A DNA stretch of 64,000 nt from Phycisphaerae bacterium (GCA_035275405.1 DATEMU010000002.1:80665-144664); one strand, 5' to 3'; counted from the first letter of the stretch, positions 16,843 through 26,392 are shown. Numbers and translations: made by a program. The notes: a model not told the origin generated them from the letters alone.

Positions 16843-18099
16843 TTACTGACTCGCCCCGGCGCCTTCTTTATTCGCACCGGCCGCCGCTTGAGTGGGCAGG
16901 GATTTCTCAATGATGCCCTTCATGTAATCATGAAGCTGCGGCTGGAATCCCGCCGTCGCGTAGAGCACCTTGCCATCGGGTCCGATGACATAAAAGCAGG
17001 GAATTCCGGAGACCTTGTACGCGGCAGCCACTGAATCGCCCTTGAGGAGCTGCGTATAGGTCAATGCCTTTTGCCGCACGAACTCCATCGCCGCTTTCTC
17101 GCCGGCCGGCGACCGCTCGCGACAGTTGATGCCCAGGATGGCCACGGGCTTATCCTTGAATGCCTCGTGTACTTTCTGCAGTCCGGGCATCGCCATCTTG
17201 CACGGGCCGCACCAACTCGACCAAAAATCCATCACTACGACCTTGCCGCGCAGGCTCTTCAAGCTGACCGTCTTGCCGTCGGGCGTCTTGAGTTCCCAGT
17301 CCGGCGCCAGACTGCCCGACGGGAGAAATCCCTTGGCGTTTTCGGCAACCTGATTGAAGGCGCCCTGGAAGACCTGGGCTCGATATCCTTCGGGACAGGG
17401 GAGCCGGAAGGCGTTGGCATCAGTCTTCGGCGCGGTGTCGATGTTCCGGGCGTTGAAGATGACGCGGCCGGACACGGGGCCGGGGGCCCCGGGCATCATG
17501 ATTTTCATGGCGTTTTCGATGCGCCGCACGAGGCCGTCCTTCTTCCCCAGAAAGTAGGACACCGAGTTGTTTCCGCTGGAATCCGGGATGAACTTCACGA
17601 CATCGCACTCCACGCCTTCAATCGTCTGAACGCCTTCGAGCGTCGTGGCCCCGCGGGTCAACTCATTCTGAAATATGTCGCCGAAGTATTTGGCCGGAAA
17701 GAGCACATTGACTTCCGAGACCTGGGCATTGGCGAGCTTGCCGCTCAGGCAGGTTCGGGTCTGCTCCTCGATCTTGAACGCGTCGTCGCCGTCGGTGGCA
17801 AAGCGAAAGCCCGCGGTCTGGGACTGGCCCGGCATTTGCGTCGCGCCCTGGACAAACAGGCGGTGCGCCTTGCCGGGTTCGCCGCGAACCGCCAGCACTC
17901 GACCGCTGACCTGGGGGAACTTCCCTACGAAATCGCCGTCGACTGTGTATTGGGCCTCAAATGAAATCGCGTCCAGCTTCTGGGCGGCGGCGTTCGCCTT
18001 GGTCAGAATTTCCTTGGCCTCTGGCGTCGCTTCGGCCCATGCGAGGACGGGAAAAAGGAGGATTAGCGCGACCGGACAACTAAACGTGAAACGGGTCAT
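16843..18099 (-). CDS. Secreted TlpA-like thioredoxin with N-terminal DUF2092-like domain
   Basis: Signal peptide (~1-22) and two parts. Residues ~25-245 form a beta-rich domain like the LolA/DUF2092 outer-membrane carrier fold. Residues ~265-400 form a TlpA/AhpC thioredoxin fold with the redox motif WCGPC and the cis-Pro loop SGIPCFYV. It probably acts as a periplasmic thiol reductase. The fusion is common in planctomycetes, and its substrate is not known. The last ~18 residues are a low-complexity Ala/Gly tail. GGAG lies ten bases before the ATG. It is in the same direction as ribD, 76 bases downstream of it. Confidence 0.8.
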   Translation of the reverse strand: MTRFTFSCPVALILLFPVLAWAEATPEAKEILTKANAAAQKLDAISFEAQYTVDGDFVGKFPQVSGRVLAVRGEPGKAHRLFVQGATQMPGQSQTAGFRFATDGDDAFKIEEQTRTCLSGKLANAQVSEVNVLFPAKYFGDIFQNELTRGATTLEGVQTIEGVECDVVKFIPDSSGNNSVSYFLGKKDGLVRRIENAMKIMMPGAPGPVSGRVIFNARNIDTAPKTDANAFRLPCPEGYRAQVFQGAFNQVAENAKGFLPSGSLAPDWELKTPDGKTVSLKSLRGKVVVMDFWSSWCGPCKMAMPGLQKVHEAFKDKPVAILGINCRERSPAGEKAAMEFVRQKALTYTQLLKGDSVAAAYKVSGIPCFYVIGPDGKVLYATAGFQPQLHDYMKGIIEKSLPTQAAAGANKEGAGASQ

Positions 18100-18175
18100 A
18101 GATTACTCCGACTATTCACTATTCAAGACGGCCCCCAACTTTGCCTCTGTCGGCTGGAAACGTCGCCAGGGGCGG

Positions 18176-19282
18176 TTACTTGCTGCGGGAGAACCTCATA
18201 TCATAGCAAAGATCGTGCCCGATGTGCGAAATCCTAGCGATTTCAACGGCCGGAAGGTCCCGCATCAGCCGCGGTCCCCGGTGTCGCAACGGGCCCGGGG
18301 CGGTTTCCCCGCCGATCAACTTAGGACCGACAAAAACGACGGCCTCGTCGGCCAGACGGGCCTCCACGAACCCCCCGAGGGCCTTACCGCCCCCCTCCAC
18401 AAGGACGTTGGTCATCCCCATTTCCCGCAGTACGCACAGCAGCCTGGCGAGATCGATCCCCGTCGCATCGACCGGCATGGGGAGCACCTGGCATCCCGCC
18501 GACTCCAATCGCCGACGCCGGCCGGCCGACGCCGGTGACTTCGCTCCAACCACCAGCGTCGGTACGCGCCGCGCCGATCGTACAAGGCGCGATGACAGAG
18601 GTGTCCGAAATCGTGAATCGAGAACGACGCGCGTGGCGACGCGCTTCGGCCGAACCCATCGCGCGGTCAATTCGGGATCGTCCGCCAAAACCGTATCCAC
18701 GCCCACCACGATCGCGTCCACGCGCGCCCGGAGGGCGTGCGCCATCCGGCGACTCTCGATCGACGTAATCCACCGGGAATCGCCGCTTCGCGTGGCGATT
18801 TTCCCATCGATGGATTGGGCCCACTTGAGGATGACGTACGGTCGGCCCAGCGTTTGACACACGATGAACGGGGCCGCCAACTGCTCGGCCTCCGGCTTCA
18901 TGAGCCCGACTTCTACCTTAATGCCCGCGCGGCGAAGCCGCGCCAAGCCCTTGCCCGCCACAAGCGGGTTGGGATCACGCACCGCGGCCACGACCCGTCG
19001 AACGCCCGCGCGAATAATCGCATCGACGCACGGCGGCGTCTTTCCGAAATGGCAACACGGTTCCAGCGTGACATAGAGCGTGGCCCCACGCGACCGGCGA
19101 CCTGCCGCAGCCAGCGCCATCCGTTCAGCGTGTGGCCCGCCGAATCGCCGATGGTATCCCTCGCCCACGACGCGACCGTTCTTGACGATCACACACCCAA
19201 CCATCGGATTGGGCTCGACGTGGCCCTGCCCTCGCCAGGCTAGTGCAATCGCCCGGCCCATGTAACGTGACTCGTTGGTCAT
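18176..19282 (-). CDS. ribD: Bifunctional riboflavin biosynthesis deaminase/reductase RibD
   Basis: Catalyses the deamination and side-chain reduction of the pyrimidine intermediate in riboflavin synthesis. The N-terminal deaminase has HAERMAL and PCCHFGKTPPCVDA, which bind zinc. The C-terminal reductase (RibD_C) begins near IVCQTLGRPYVILKWAQS and contains RVDAIVVGVDTVLADDPELT and VLVEGGGKALGGF. The length (368 aa) is normal. No other rib gene is in the window. No clear ribosome binding site was seen before this ATG, and the next Met (residue 8) is an alternative. Confidence 0.93.
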   Translation of the reverse strand: MTNESRYMGRAIALAWRGQGHVEPNPMVGCVIVKNGRVVGEGYHRRFGGPHAERMALAAAGRRSRGATLYVTLEPCCHFGKTPPCVDAIIRAGVRRVVAAVRDPNPLVAGKGLARLRRAGIKVEVGLMKPEAEQLAAPFIVCQTLGRPYVILKWAQSIDGKIATRSGDSRWITSIESRRMAHALRARVDAIVVGVDTVLADDPELTARWVRPKRVATRVVLDSRFRTPLSSRLVRSARRVPTLVVGAKSPASAGRRRRLESAGCQVLPMPVDATGIDLARLLCVLREMGMTNVLVEGGGKALGGFVEARLADEAVVFVGPKLIGGETAPGPLRHRGPRLMRDLPAVEIARISHIGHDLCYDMRFSRSK

Positions 19283-19612
19283 GAAGATCTTTGACGGGTA
19301 CGAACCCGTTTGAAGCGCTCAATGATAAGGGCCAACGGTGGACTTACCTGCGCCATGCCCTGCCGGTGAACAACATACTCGACACCAACGAAATGCCGTT
19401 AATTTAAGATAATTTATGTCGGCCAAATAAGGTGAAACCCTATGAGTTTTTTTGCCAAATGGGTGCCGTAGCGCATTCCGTTCGAACCCCCCTTTTTGCT
19501 ACAATGCTCGCGGGTCGGGTGGCCCTCAAACTCGAACGAGACCTCAAACGAAGGCGCCTCTTCACTTCTCCGGCTGCCTTCGAAGGCCAGCGGACCCGAA
19601 AGGAGTGGCGTG
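19283..19612. other. Intergenic region before the tandem secreted paralogues
   Basis: A 330-base divergent gap. A TACAAT box at 19500-19505 lies about 108 bases before the first paralogue and is the best -10 candidate. No good -35 box precedes it. An AT-rich block sits around 19395-19465. No gene was found. Confidence 0.45.
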
Positions 19613-20425
19613 ATGCGGAGCGTATTGTTTCTTTCTGCGCTTGTACTTTCCGCCGGTCTGACGACGGTCGCGCGGGCCCAGCCACTGACGATTGTCAGCA
19701 ATGAACCGGGTACATTCATCGACATTTCCGGCACCGGCAACGTTCTTGTGCTGAACGATGACCAAGAGGCCGTCATCAACCCGGGAATTGGCAACGCCGT
19801 CTTTCCCGTCGGCTCGGTGGTGGTCGCCAATAATGGCGGCCTCGCGTTTCCAAGCGTCGGCGGTCAAAACGACCTGACACCCACCAATCACCCGATCCCC
19901 AGTGTCAACGCATTCAACGGTCGGCAATCCCTCCTGGCCTATTGGGATGACCTCGAGGGAGATGACTTTGCGGCGCTGCCACGAGGCGGAAAAAACGGAA
20001 GCGTCTATTGGGAAATAATTAACACCGTGATACTTGTCGTGCAATGGGAAGTCCGGGTGATACTCGGGTCGGGCGCCAACAGGGTCAACGAAACGGTGAC
20101 GTTCCAGATCCAAATCTTCGGTGGTGCCACAGCGGCTCCCGGGGCCATCTACGCCCAACTCGTATACGCCGACGTCGAGCAACCGACTCCCAATGGCGGC
20201 GCCAGTGCCACGATTGGCTACCAGAACGGCGGCGCCGGTTTCAACAACGTCCAGTGGAGCTTCAATACCGCAGGGGCCGTCAACAACGGGAAGGTCCTGA
20301 CGCTCCGACAAGCCAATTCGATCCCGGCCGTCTCGGATGCCGGCAATGTCGCCCTCATCCTTCTGTTTCTGGCCGCGGGCATCTTCGTTTTCCGGCGCGG
20401 GCGTCGATTGTCGTTCGCCGGATAA
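19613..20425 (+). CDS. Secreted repeat-family protein A with IPTL-CTERM-like tail
   Basis: Signal peptide (1-23, ending AQP) followed directly by a ~165-residue domain shared with the next two genes. Its hallmarks are GTFIDISGTGNVL, LNDDQEAVINPGIGNAVFP, VANNGGLAFPSVGG, AFNGRQS, YWDDLEGDD, RGGKNGSV, QIQIFGGA, NGGASATIGYQ and WSFNTAGAV. The C-terminus is IPAVSDAG, a hydrophobic helix and FRRGRR, which looks like a variant of the IPTL-CTERM sorting signal. Likely an exported, processed surface or extracellular protein. GGAG lies seven bases before the ATG. First of three co-directional paralogues. Confidence 0.8.
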   Translation: MRSVLFLSALVLSAGLTTVARAQPLTIVSNEPGTFIDISGTGNVLVLNDDQEAVINPGIGNAVFPVGSVVVANNGGLAFPSVGGQNDLTPTNHPIPSVNAFNGRQSLLAYWDDLEGDDFAALPRGGKNGSVYWEIINTVILVVQWEVRVILGSGANRVNETVTFQIQIFGGATAAPGAIYAQLVYADVEQPTPNGGASATIGYQNGGAGFNNVQWSFNTAGAVNNGKVLTLRQANSIPAVSDAGNVALILLFLAAGIFVFRRGRRLSFAG

Positions 20426-20457
20426 TCCATAAGTCCACGCGATCACCTGGAGAGAGC

Positions 20458-21813
20458 ATGCGCGCCTCGATTGACACGTTGATCGGCCGAATCTTGGTCG
20501 TCGCCCTACTCGGCGCCGGTGCGCCGGCAGCCTCCGCCACCAACCTGCTCGTGAACGGTAATTTCTCCGCGGGAAATAGCGGATTTGGCACGGGCTATGT
20601 CTATTCACCCGGCGCCGGCAATGGAACGGTGGCCGGGAGCTACACCGTGGATGTGAACACCAATCCCTGGCACCCGGCGTTCACGCCTTTCGGCGATCAC
20701 ACCAGCGGCGCCGGGCAAATGATGGTCGTCAACGGGGCGACCGTCTCGCAAATCGTATGGAGTCAAACGGTCGCGGTATCGTCCGGAACGGACTACTCCA
20801 TCTGCTTTTGGGCGGCGACGGCGTTCCCGTCGTCTCCCGGCTACCTTCGCCTGCGGATTAATGGCGGCCAAGTCGGTTCGACGCTGGTCCTGCCGTCCCA
20901 GGCAGGCGCGTGGGTTCAGTTCTCGGCCGTCTGGAATTCCGGATTGAACACGATGGCGACGATCGTGATTGACGACCTCAATACGGTCGACAGTGGAAAC
21001 GACTTCGTCCTGGATGACCTCAATTTCTCCGCCGGCGCGGCCTCCTGCCCGAGCTTTCTGACCATCGTCGACAGCATTCCCGGCGCCTTTATCGACATCT
21101 CGGCATCGGGGACAGTCCTTAACCTCAATGACGACGACGAGGCGATCATCAACACCACGGTGGGCAATGCGGTTTTTCCGGCAGGCACGGTCGCCGTAGC
21201 GAACAACGGCGGATTGGCCTTCCCCAGCGTCGGCGGCCAGGACGACCTCGACCCCAACAACGCACCGATCCCCAGCAACAGCGCCTTCAACGGCCGTCAG
21301 TCGGCCCTGGCCTATTGGGACGATCTCAAGGGCGATGACCTTGCCGCGGCCGGCGCCGACGCCCCTCGCGGGGGAAAGAACGGCAGCGTTCGATGGCAGG
21401 AGATTTCCAACGTCCTGATCGTTCAATGGACCGATCGGCCCGTGGGCGGCGCGCTGCGCGTCAATGACACGGTGCGGTTTCAGGTGCAAATTTTCGGCGG
21501 CGTGAGCGTGGGGCCGGGCGCGCAATATGCGCAGTTCATCTACGACGACATCGACCAGGCCGTCCCCAACGGCGGCGCGAGCGCGACCATCGGCCACCAG
21601 GGCGGCGCGAGCGGTTTCTCGGATTATCAGTGGAGTTTCAACACGGCCGGCGCGGTCTCGAACGGCACGGCACTGACGGTCATCACGCCGATGGCAACGA
21701 CAAACACCAACGCGGTTCCGGCCGTGTCCGATGTCGGCCAGGTCGTACTGGTTCTTTTGTTTCTGACGGCGGGAGTGTTCGTTTTCCGGCGAGGCCGAAA
21801 GGCGACGGCGTAA
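20458..21813 (+). CDS. Secreted repeat-family protein B with jelly-roll module and IPTL-CTERM-like tail
   Basis: Signal peptide (1-28), then a ~155-residue module beginning NLLVNGNFSAGNSGF that looks like a carbohydrate-binding jelly roll (features such as WSQTVAVSSGTDYSICFWA and VLDDLNFSAG). After it comes the domain shared with the neighbours (PGAFIDISASGTVL to FNTAGAVSNG). The end is VPAVSDVG, a hydrophobic helix, then FRRGRK, the same sorting-type tail as protein A. A frame running further upstream overlaps protein A and is ignored: the ATG has GGAGAG four to nine bases before it. It starts 32 bases after protein A, so an operon is likely. Confidence 0.8.
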   Translation: MRASIDTLIGRILVVALLGAGAPAASATNLLVNGNFSAGNSGFGTGYVYSPGAGNGTVAGSYTVDVNTNPWHPAFTPFGDHTSGAGQMMVVNGATVSQIVWSQTVAVSSGTDYSICFWAATAFPSSPGYLRLRINGGQVGSTLVLPSQAGAWVQFSAVWNSGLNTMATIVIDDLNTVDSGNDFVLDDLNFSAGAASCPSFLTIVDSIPGAFIDISASGTVLNLNDDDEAIINTTVGNAVFPAGTVAVANNGGLAFPSVGGQDDLDPNNAPIPSNSAFNGRQSALAYWDDLKGDDLAAAGADAPRGGKNGSVRWQEISNVLIVQWTDRPVGGALRVNDTVRFQVQIFGGVSVGPGAQYAQFIYDDIDQAVPNGGASATIGHQGGASGFSDYQWSFNTAGAVSNGTALTVITPMATTNTNAVPAVSDVGQVVLVLLFLTAGVFVFRRGRKATA

Positions 21814-21864
21814 GTGGGTTCGCCGTTTAGAAGCGCGTTTCTCCAATTCAACCCGGGAGAGAGA

Positions 21865-23190
21865 ATGCGGATCATCTTGTCCCGACGCAGAGTTCTTGCG
21901 GGGGCAGCGCTGACGTTCGTCGTCTCGTTGAACACCGCCCGCGCCGACGACTGGCAGATGCACTTCTGCGTGGACAATTTTTTCGATGTCTATTATGGAA
22001 CGGCGACGGCGACGGCGGGGTATCTCGGAGGCGGCAACAACAATTTGACGACCTTCTTTTTCTCGACGACCGGCCGCGCCCCGACCGATTTCCTGTATGT
22101 CGCGGCGGTCTCCGACCAGCTTGGCGATCAAGGGTTCCTGGGCGTCTTCTCCAACACGACGCTCGGCCGCACGATCCAGACCGGCGGCGTCGTCTGGAGT
22201 GTGTTTCCGGCCGGCGGGTACCCCGCGACCAATCCCTTCTTCCCCAACCCCTGGCCGATCGGGACGCTGCCGACGCAAGCGCAGGTGAACGCTGCGATCG
22301 CCTACGCCACGCTGAATGACCTATGGGTCGATCCGGCCGATCCCGACAGTAAAGTGAACGACGGTACCGTCTTTGGCGGAATGCGCGCGAACATCCCCGT
22401 CTCGGCGAATTGGATCTGGCATAACTCGGGCCTCGGTCCAGACCCCAACAACCCTCTGCACGGGGGCTTTAACCATGATGAGTTCCTCGTTTTCCGAATC
22501 CCCGGCCGGGTCCCTGCGGAGACCCAACGTCTGACCGGCTCGGTGCCAGGTACGTTTCTCGATATTTCCACGTCGGGCACGTTGCTCTCACTCAATGACG
22601 ATGACGAAGTCGTGATTAACACGACGGTCGGTAATGCCGCTTTCCCGGCCGGAACCGTCGTGGTGGCGAACAACGGCGGCCTGGGCTTTCCGGCGGTACC
22701 AGGGGAAAACGATCTGGATTCCGCGAACGCTCCACTACCCGCCACGGGAGCATTCAACGGCCGGCAGTCAGCCATCGCGTTTTGGGACGACTTGAAAGGC
22801 GACGACTTCGCGCTGCGCGGCGGCAAGAATGGCGGTGTGTATTGTAAAGAAGTGGGAACCGTGCTCGTCGTTCAATGGCACGATCGACCCGTCGTGAGTA
22901 GTTTGCGGGGGAGTGGCACGGTCCGATTTCAGATTCAGATCTACGGTGGTGTGCCCGTGGGCCCGGGTTCCCGATACGCGGAGTTTGTCTATGGCGACGT
23001 GAATCAACCGGCAGTGGACGGTGGAGCCGAGGCCACCATTGGTTATCAGGCCGGCATCAGCGGCTTCGCCGACTTCCAGGTGAGCCACAACACGCCCGCA
23101 GCCGTCTCCAATGGAAGCACCCAGACGGCAAGGGTCCCCATGGGGGGGGCAGACTGGCTTGGTCGGTTCAAGCTCATGCTTCCATTTTGA
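21865..23190 (+). CDS. Secreted repeat-family protein C lacking the sorting tail
   Basis: Signal peptide (1-27), a ~190-residue N-terminal module of unknown family (starting DDWQMHFCVDNFFDVYYG, with a Gly/Asn-rich strand pattern), then the shared domain (PGTFLDISTSGTLLSLNDDDE to VSHNTPAAVSNGS). Where the paralogues have their VPAVSD tail and membrane helix, this one reads ARVPMGGADWLGR and stops. The change begins at a run of eight G, but neither other frame downstream encodes a membrane helix, so the tail is missing, not merely frameshifted. It probably ends up fully released. GGGAGA lies about five bases before the ATG. Confidence 0.72.
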   Translation: MRIILSRRRVLAGAALTFVVSLNTARADDWQMHFCVDNFFDVYYGTATATAGYLGGGNNNLTTFFFSTTGRAPTDFLYVAAVSDQLGDQGFLGVFSNTTLGRTIQTGGVVWSVFPAGGYPATNPFFPNPWPIGTLPTQAQVNAAIAYATLNDLWVDPADPDSKVNDGTVFGGMRANIPVSANWIWHNSGLGPDPNNPLHGGFNHDEFLVFRIPGRVPAETQRLTGSVPGTFLDISTSGTLLSLNDDDEVVINTTVGNAAFPAGTVVVANNGGLGFPAVPGENDLDSANAPLPATGAFNGRQSAIAFWDDLKGDDFALRGGKNGGVYCKEVGTVLVVQWHDRPVVSSLRGSGTVRFQIQIYGGVPVGPGSRYAEFVYGDVNQPAVDGGAEATIGYQAGISGFADFQVSHNTPAAVSNGSTQTARVPMGGADWLGRFKLMLPF

Positions 23191-23236
23191 GCGTCCAGAA
23201 CGCACCGCGCGAATGGCGGCTTCGACCATTGTCGTG

Positions 23237-25474
23237 TCATTTTGCAGATTTGGCGGCATCCAGCCTGGCCTGATACTCCGCCGCGAGACGTGGCCGGCCC
23301 GATGCTGTGTAAAGGTTGATGATACGGTGCAGGGCGTCCATTGACTGAGGGTGCGTCCGGCCCCGCGCCGCCTCGATCGTCGCATAGCCGGTTAGAAGCA
23401 GAGGTTCTGCTTCGGTGAATTTGCTTTGCAGCGCCAGGCATTCACCCAGAATACTCTGCGCAATGCCGATCTTCGGATGCCCCTCCGGCAATTTCGCCAG
23501 ATAGATTTCCGCGGCGCGTTCGAGTGGGTCCTGTGCGGCGACGAGATCGCCTTTCAGCAGAAGAATGCTCCCCAGCGTAAGCAGCGACTCGCCGATATCC
23601 TGGTTACCAGGGGGCTGAATTCTTTCGCGGATCGCCAGGCCTTCGCGGCAACGCTCTTCGGCCTCCTCCAGTCGTCCTGTTGCCAATAGACACTCCGCAA
23701 GGTTGTTCGCGCACGTGGCGACGCGAAGCGGCTCGCTGTCGCTGAGCTTTTCGCGGAAAACCGCCAGCGCCTCGCGAAACAATGCCTCCGCACCCGCATA
23801 ATCCTGCTTATCAAAACGATGAAGCGCCAGCATGTTCTGGCCGATGGCCACTTTTCGCGGCTTCTCCTCACTGTCGGGTTGTCGCAGCCGAATTTCCAAG
23901 CTTTCCTTGAAGGCCTGTTCCGCGCCATCGAGATCGCCTTTGGCCCTCAACAACCCTCCCAGATAGGTGAGGTCAAACGCTATCTGATAGTCGTTGGGAT
24001 CGGACTTTTTTTTGCGCAGAGTCGCAAGGTCCGCGCGATAGAGCTTTTCTGCCTCCTCAAGCTGGTTCAGTTGCTTTAGTGCATAGCCAAGATTGCGTTG
24101 GGTCTCGGCCGTCTCGAGACTCGATTCGCCGAACTGCTCGATTCGTATGGCGAGGGCGATCCGAAGCTGCTCTTCGGCCGCTTTGTATTCATGGATTTTC
24201 GAGTAGAGTTCGCCCAACTTGTTGCGGACCTTGGCCTCGGCACGGGGGTTTCCGGAGAGGGCCTTTCCGACCTCATCGACCCGGGCATCGAGCACCTGTT
24301 TGAGCACCTCCTTCGGAGTCGTACCCTTTTCGACATCAAAAAGAGCCAACGTCTCACTAAGGAACTCGTAGGCAAGTCTGTTCTCTGTGGCTTGTGCCCG
24401 TAATTGCAGGACGGCAGTCGTCCCCATCGTGATAATGATGGTCAGCGCCACGACCGATACCGCCGAGACGGCCCGATGCCGCCGCGTCCAGCGGGCGACT
24501 CTCGTGGGCATTCCGATCCGCCGGGCCTGGATCGATTCGTCCGCCAGATAGCGCCGGATGTCGGCCCCGAGTTCGCCCGCCGTGGGATAGCGCCTTGTCG
24601 GCGACTTGTCTAGAGCTTTCAGCAATATCGCGTCGATGTCCGCGTCCAGTTGGCGCCGCACCGACGACGGCCGCGCCGGGTCCTGATGGGCGATGCGTTC
24701 GAGAATATCGTTGAGCGCCCCGTCGAGCCGGCACGGCAGCGCGCCCGTCAGGAGCTGATAGGTCATCGCCCCGAGCGAATACACGTCGCTCCGCACGCTC
24801 ATCTGTTCGAACTGTCCGCGCGACTGCTCCGGCGACATGTAGCCCAGCGTGCCCAGAATCTGCCCCGGCTCGGAGATCGTGATCCCCCCCGCGCTCGACG
24901 CCGCCGGGTCCATCGCCTTGGCCAGGCCGAAGTCCAGGACGTGCGGCTGCCGGCGCTCATCAATGATGATATTGGAAGGCTTGAGATCGCGGTGCAGGAC
25001 GCCGCGCTGATGGGCGTAATCGACCACATCGCACACCTCCGCCATCAGGCCGAGCGTCTCGCGCACGGAGCTATAGCCGGGTCGCTCGACCTGGTCGATC
25101 CGCGCGCCCTCGACAAACTCCATCACAAAGAAATCGCGGCCCTGGTGAATCCCTGAATCCAGGACCGAGACGATGTTGGGATGCTGCAACCGGGCAGCGA
25201 ACTCGACCTCGCGCTGGAACCGGGTTCGCTCGCGGGCGGTGATAAACACGCCCCCGCGCATGGCCTTGATCGCCACCGTCCGCTTGGTCGCCCGCTGGAC
25301 GGCTTCATAGACGACGCCCTGGCCGCCCTTGCCGATCTGCCGGACCACGTCGTAGCCCGGGAACAGATCGCTCGCGGGCGCCGCCGTCGCGCCCAGAACC
25401 CCGGCCAGCTTGTCCGCGGTCTTGCGCGCAGCGTCGATCAAGTCGTGCTCTGGACTTTCCGTCGTATGGTCCAC
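23237..25474 (-). CDS. Membrane Ser/Thr protein kinase with TPR repeats
   Basis: Hanks-type kinase (residues ~40-315): glycine loop IGKGGQGVVYEA, catalytic loop HRDLKPSN, DFGLA, and the activation segment with GTLGYMSPEQ. A single membrane helix follows (~335-357, AVSVVALTIIITMGTT), then a long periplasmic TPR array (about 390-740, e.g. AEEQLRIALAIRIEQFG). The GTG start has GGAG seven to eight bases upstream. It lies downstream of an ECF sigma gene on the same strand, an arrangement usual in planctomycetes, where the kinase probably modulates the sigma factor or its targets. The two are separated by a 236-base gap that holds a palindromic repeat. Confidence 0.9.
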   Translation of the reverse strand: MDHTTESPEHDLIDAARKTADKLAGVLGATAAPASDLFPGYDVVRQIGKGGQGVVYEAVQRATKRTVAIKAMRGGVFITARERTRFQREVEFAARLQHPNIVSVLDSGIHQGRDFFVMEFVEGARIDQVERPGYSSVRETLGLMAEVCDVVDYAHQRGVLHRDLKPSNIIIDERRQPHVLDFGLAKAMDPAASSAGGITISEPGQILGTLGYMSPEQSRGQFEQMSVRSDVYSLGAMTYQLLTGALPCRLDGALNDILERIAHQDPARPSSVRRQLDADIDAILLKALDKSPTRRYPTAGELGADIRRYLADESIQARRIGMPTRVARWTRRHRAVSAVSVVALTIIITMGTTAVLQLRAQATENRLAYEFLSETLALFDVEKGTTPKEVLKQVLDARVDEVGKALSGNPRAEAKVRNKLGELYSKIHEYKAAEEQLRIALAIRIEQFGESSLETAETQRNLGYALKQLNQLEEAEKLYRADLATLRKKKSDPNDYQIAFDLTYLGGLLRAKGDLDGAEQAFKESLEIRLRQPDSEEKPRKVAIGQNMLALHRFDKQDYAGAEALFREALAVFREKLSDSEPLRVATCANNLAECLLATGRLEEAEERCREGLAIRERIQPPGNQDIGESLLTLGSILLLKGDLVAAQDPLERAAEIYLAKLPEGHPKIGIAQSILGECLALQSKFTEAEPLLLTGYATIEAARGRTHPQSMDALHRIINLYTASGRPRLAAEYQARLDAAKSAK

Positions 25475-25563
25475 AATGGACTCCAGAATTCTGTGACTCA
25501 GCCGCCCCGACTGAACGTCAACGAATGACCGTCGAGGGCGGCTGTTGCACCGTGCGAGAAGTC

Positions 25564-25664
25564 GGGTGCCCCACCTCGTGCAAAAGTACGGGTGGGGGAC
25601 GGAGGAGAGGTCAACGGGATGATGCCAAATCCCCCATCCCTGCTCCGCTTGGGATGGGGCACCC
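25564..25664. repeat. Palindromic repeat between sigma factor and kinase genes
   Basis: Outer arms GGGTGCCCCA (25564-25573) and TGGGGCACCC (25655-25664) enclose two hairpins: CCCCACC with GGGTGGGG, and CCATCCC with GGGATGG. The architecture matches the cruciform repeat at 871 but the sequence differs. Confidence 0.6.
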
Positions 25665-25710
25665 TTCCGTCTCTACACACAACCTCAATAGCCGAAGCGG
25701 AGCGGTTTAC

Positions 25711-26364
25711 TCACGCGGTACTGCTGAAAAATTGCGAACTTTCTCCCATCAGCGTCCGCAGGGCCTTGTGCGCCCGCGCCCGGAGCATGAAAACCGCCCC
25801 TGCTCGCCTCCCCAGGGCGGCGGCGACCTCCTCGATGGGCTTGCGCTCCAGGTCGTACATCATGACGACGCGTTGATGGTCCTCCGGGAGCTGCTCGATG
25901 GCCCGCTGCAGGAAGCTCTTGGCCTCGACCGTCGCGGCCTGGCGGCTGGGGGTGGTGGAAGTGGCCCCCAGCAGTTCATACAGCGCGGCGATCGACTCCT
26001 CGGGGTTGACCGGGACGATGCGTTTGCGATCGCCGCCGCGCTTCTCAGCGTCGAGGGCCTCGATCGCATTGCGGAGATTGTTCCTGGCGATGGTGGTCAG
26101 CCAGCTTTCAAAGGAGCCATCGCCCTGCGGGACAAAGCGATTGATGCTTAGGAGTGCATCGATGTAGGTCTCCTGCATCACGTCCTCGGCGGTCAGGACG
26201 CTGCAATAGCGCTTGGGGATGCCATAGCCCAACCGCTCGCGGACGTCGGGCCCGTGACGGGTGAACAGCTCGCTCGTCGCTTCGCGATCGCCGGCGACGG
26301 CTTTGGTGATAAGCTCGGCTTGTGTTGCGGTCTGGGGCACTTCCTCACGCCCTTCCGGGACCAA
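25711..26364 (-). CDS. ECF-type RNA polymerase sigma factor
   Basis: A 217-residue sigma-70 family protein. Region 2 includes LFTRHGPDVRERL, TAEDVMQETYIDAL and SFESWLTTIARNNLRNAIEA; region 4 includes IEQLPEDHQRVVMMYDLERKPIEEVAAALGR and a recognition helix near GAVFMLRARAHKALR. The linker is longer than in the smallest ECF factors, as in the planctomycete groups encoded next to protein kinases. No anti-sigma gene is beside it. The start is TTG; a GTG 24 bases inside is an alternative. It lies upstream of the Ser/Thr kinase on the same strand. Confidence 0.85.
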   Translation of the reverse strand: MVPEGREEVPQTATQAELITKAVAGDREATSELFTRHGPDVRERLGYGIPKRYCSVLTAEDVMQETYIDALLSINRFVPQGDGSFESWLTTIARNNLRNAIEALDAEKRGGDRKRIVPVNPEESIAALYELLGATSTTPSRQAATVEAKSFLQRAIEQLPEDHQRVVMMYDLERKPIEEVAAALGRRAGAVFMLRARAHKALRTLMGESSQFFSSTA

Positions 26365-26392
26365 GATCCGGCCCCGCCCTTACGCAAATAGG

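Noticed and set aside
19442..19471. Very short frame (nine residues) with AAGGTG upstream
   Set aside because: Too short to judge, and no similar frame was found elsewhere.
20605..22278. Long minus-strand frame across the secreted paralogues
   Set aside because: The plus-strand genes have signal peptides, repeated motifs and ribosome sites. The minus frame has none of these.
23141..23190. Frameshift at the G8 run restoring a sorting tail in protein C
   Set aside because: Neither alternative frame downstream encodes a VPAVSD-like motif or membrane helix.
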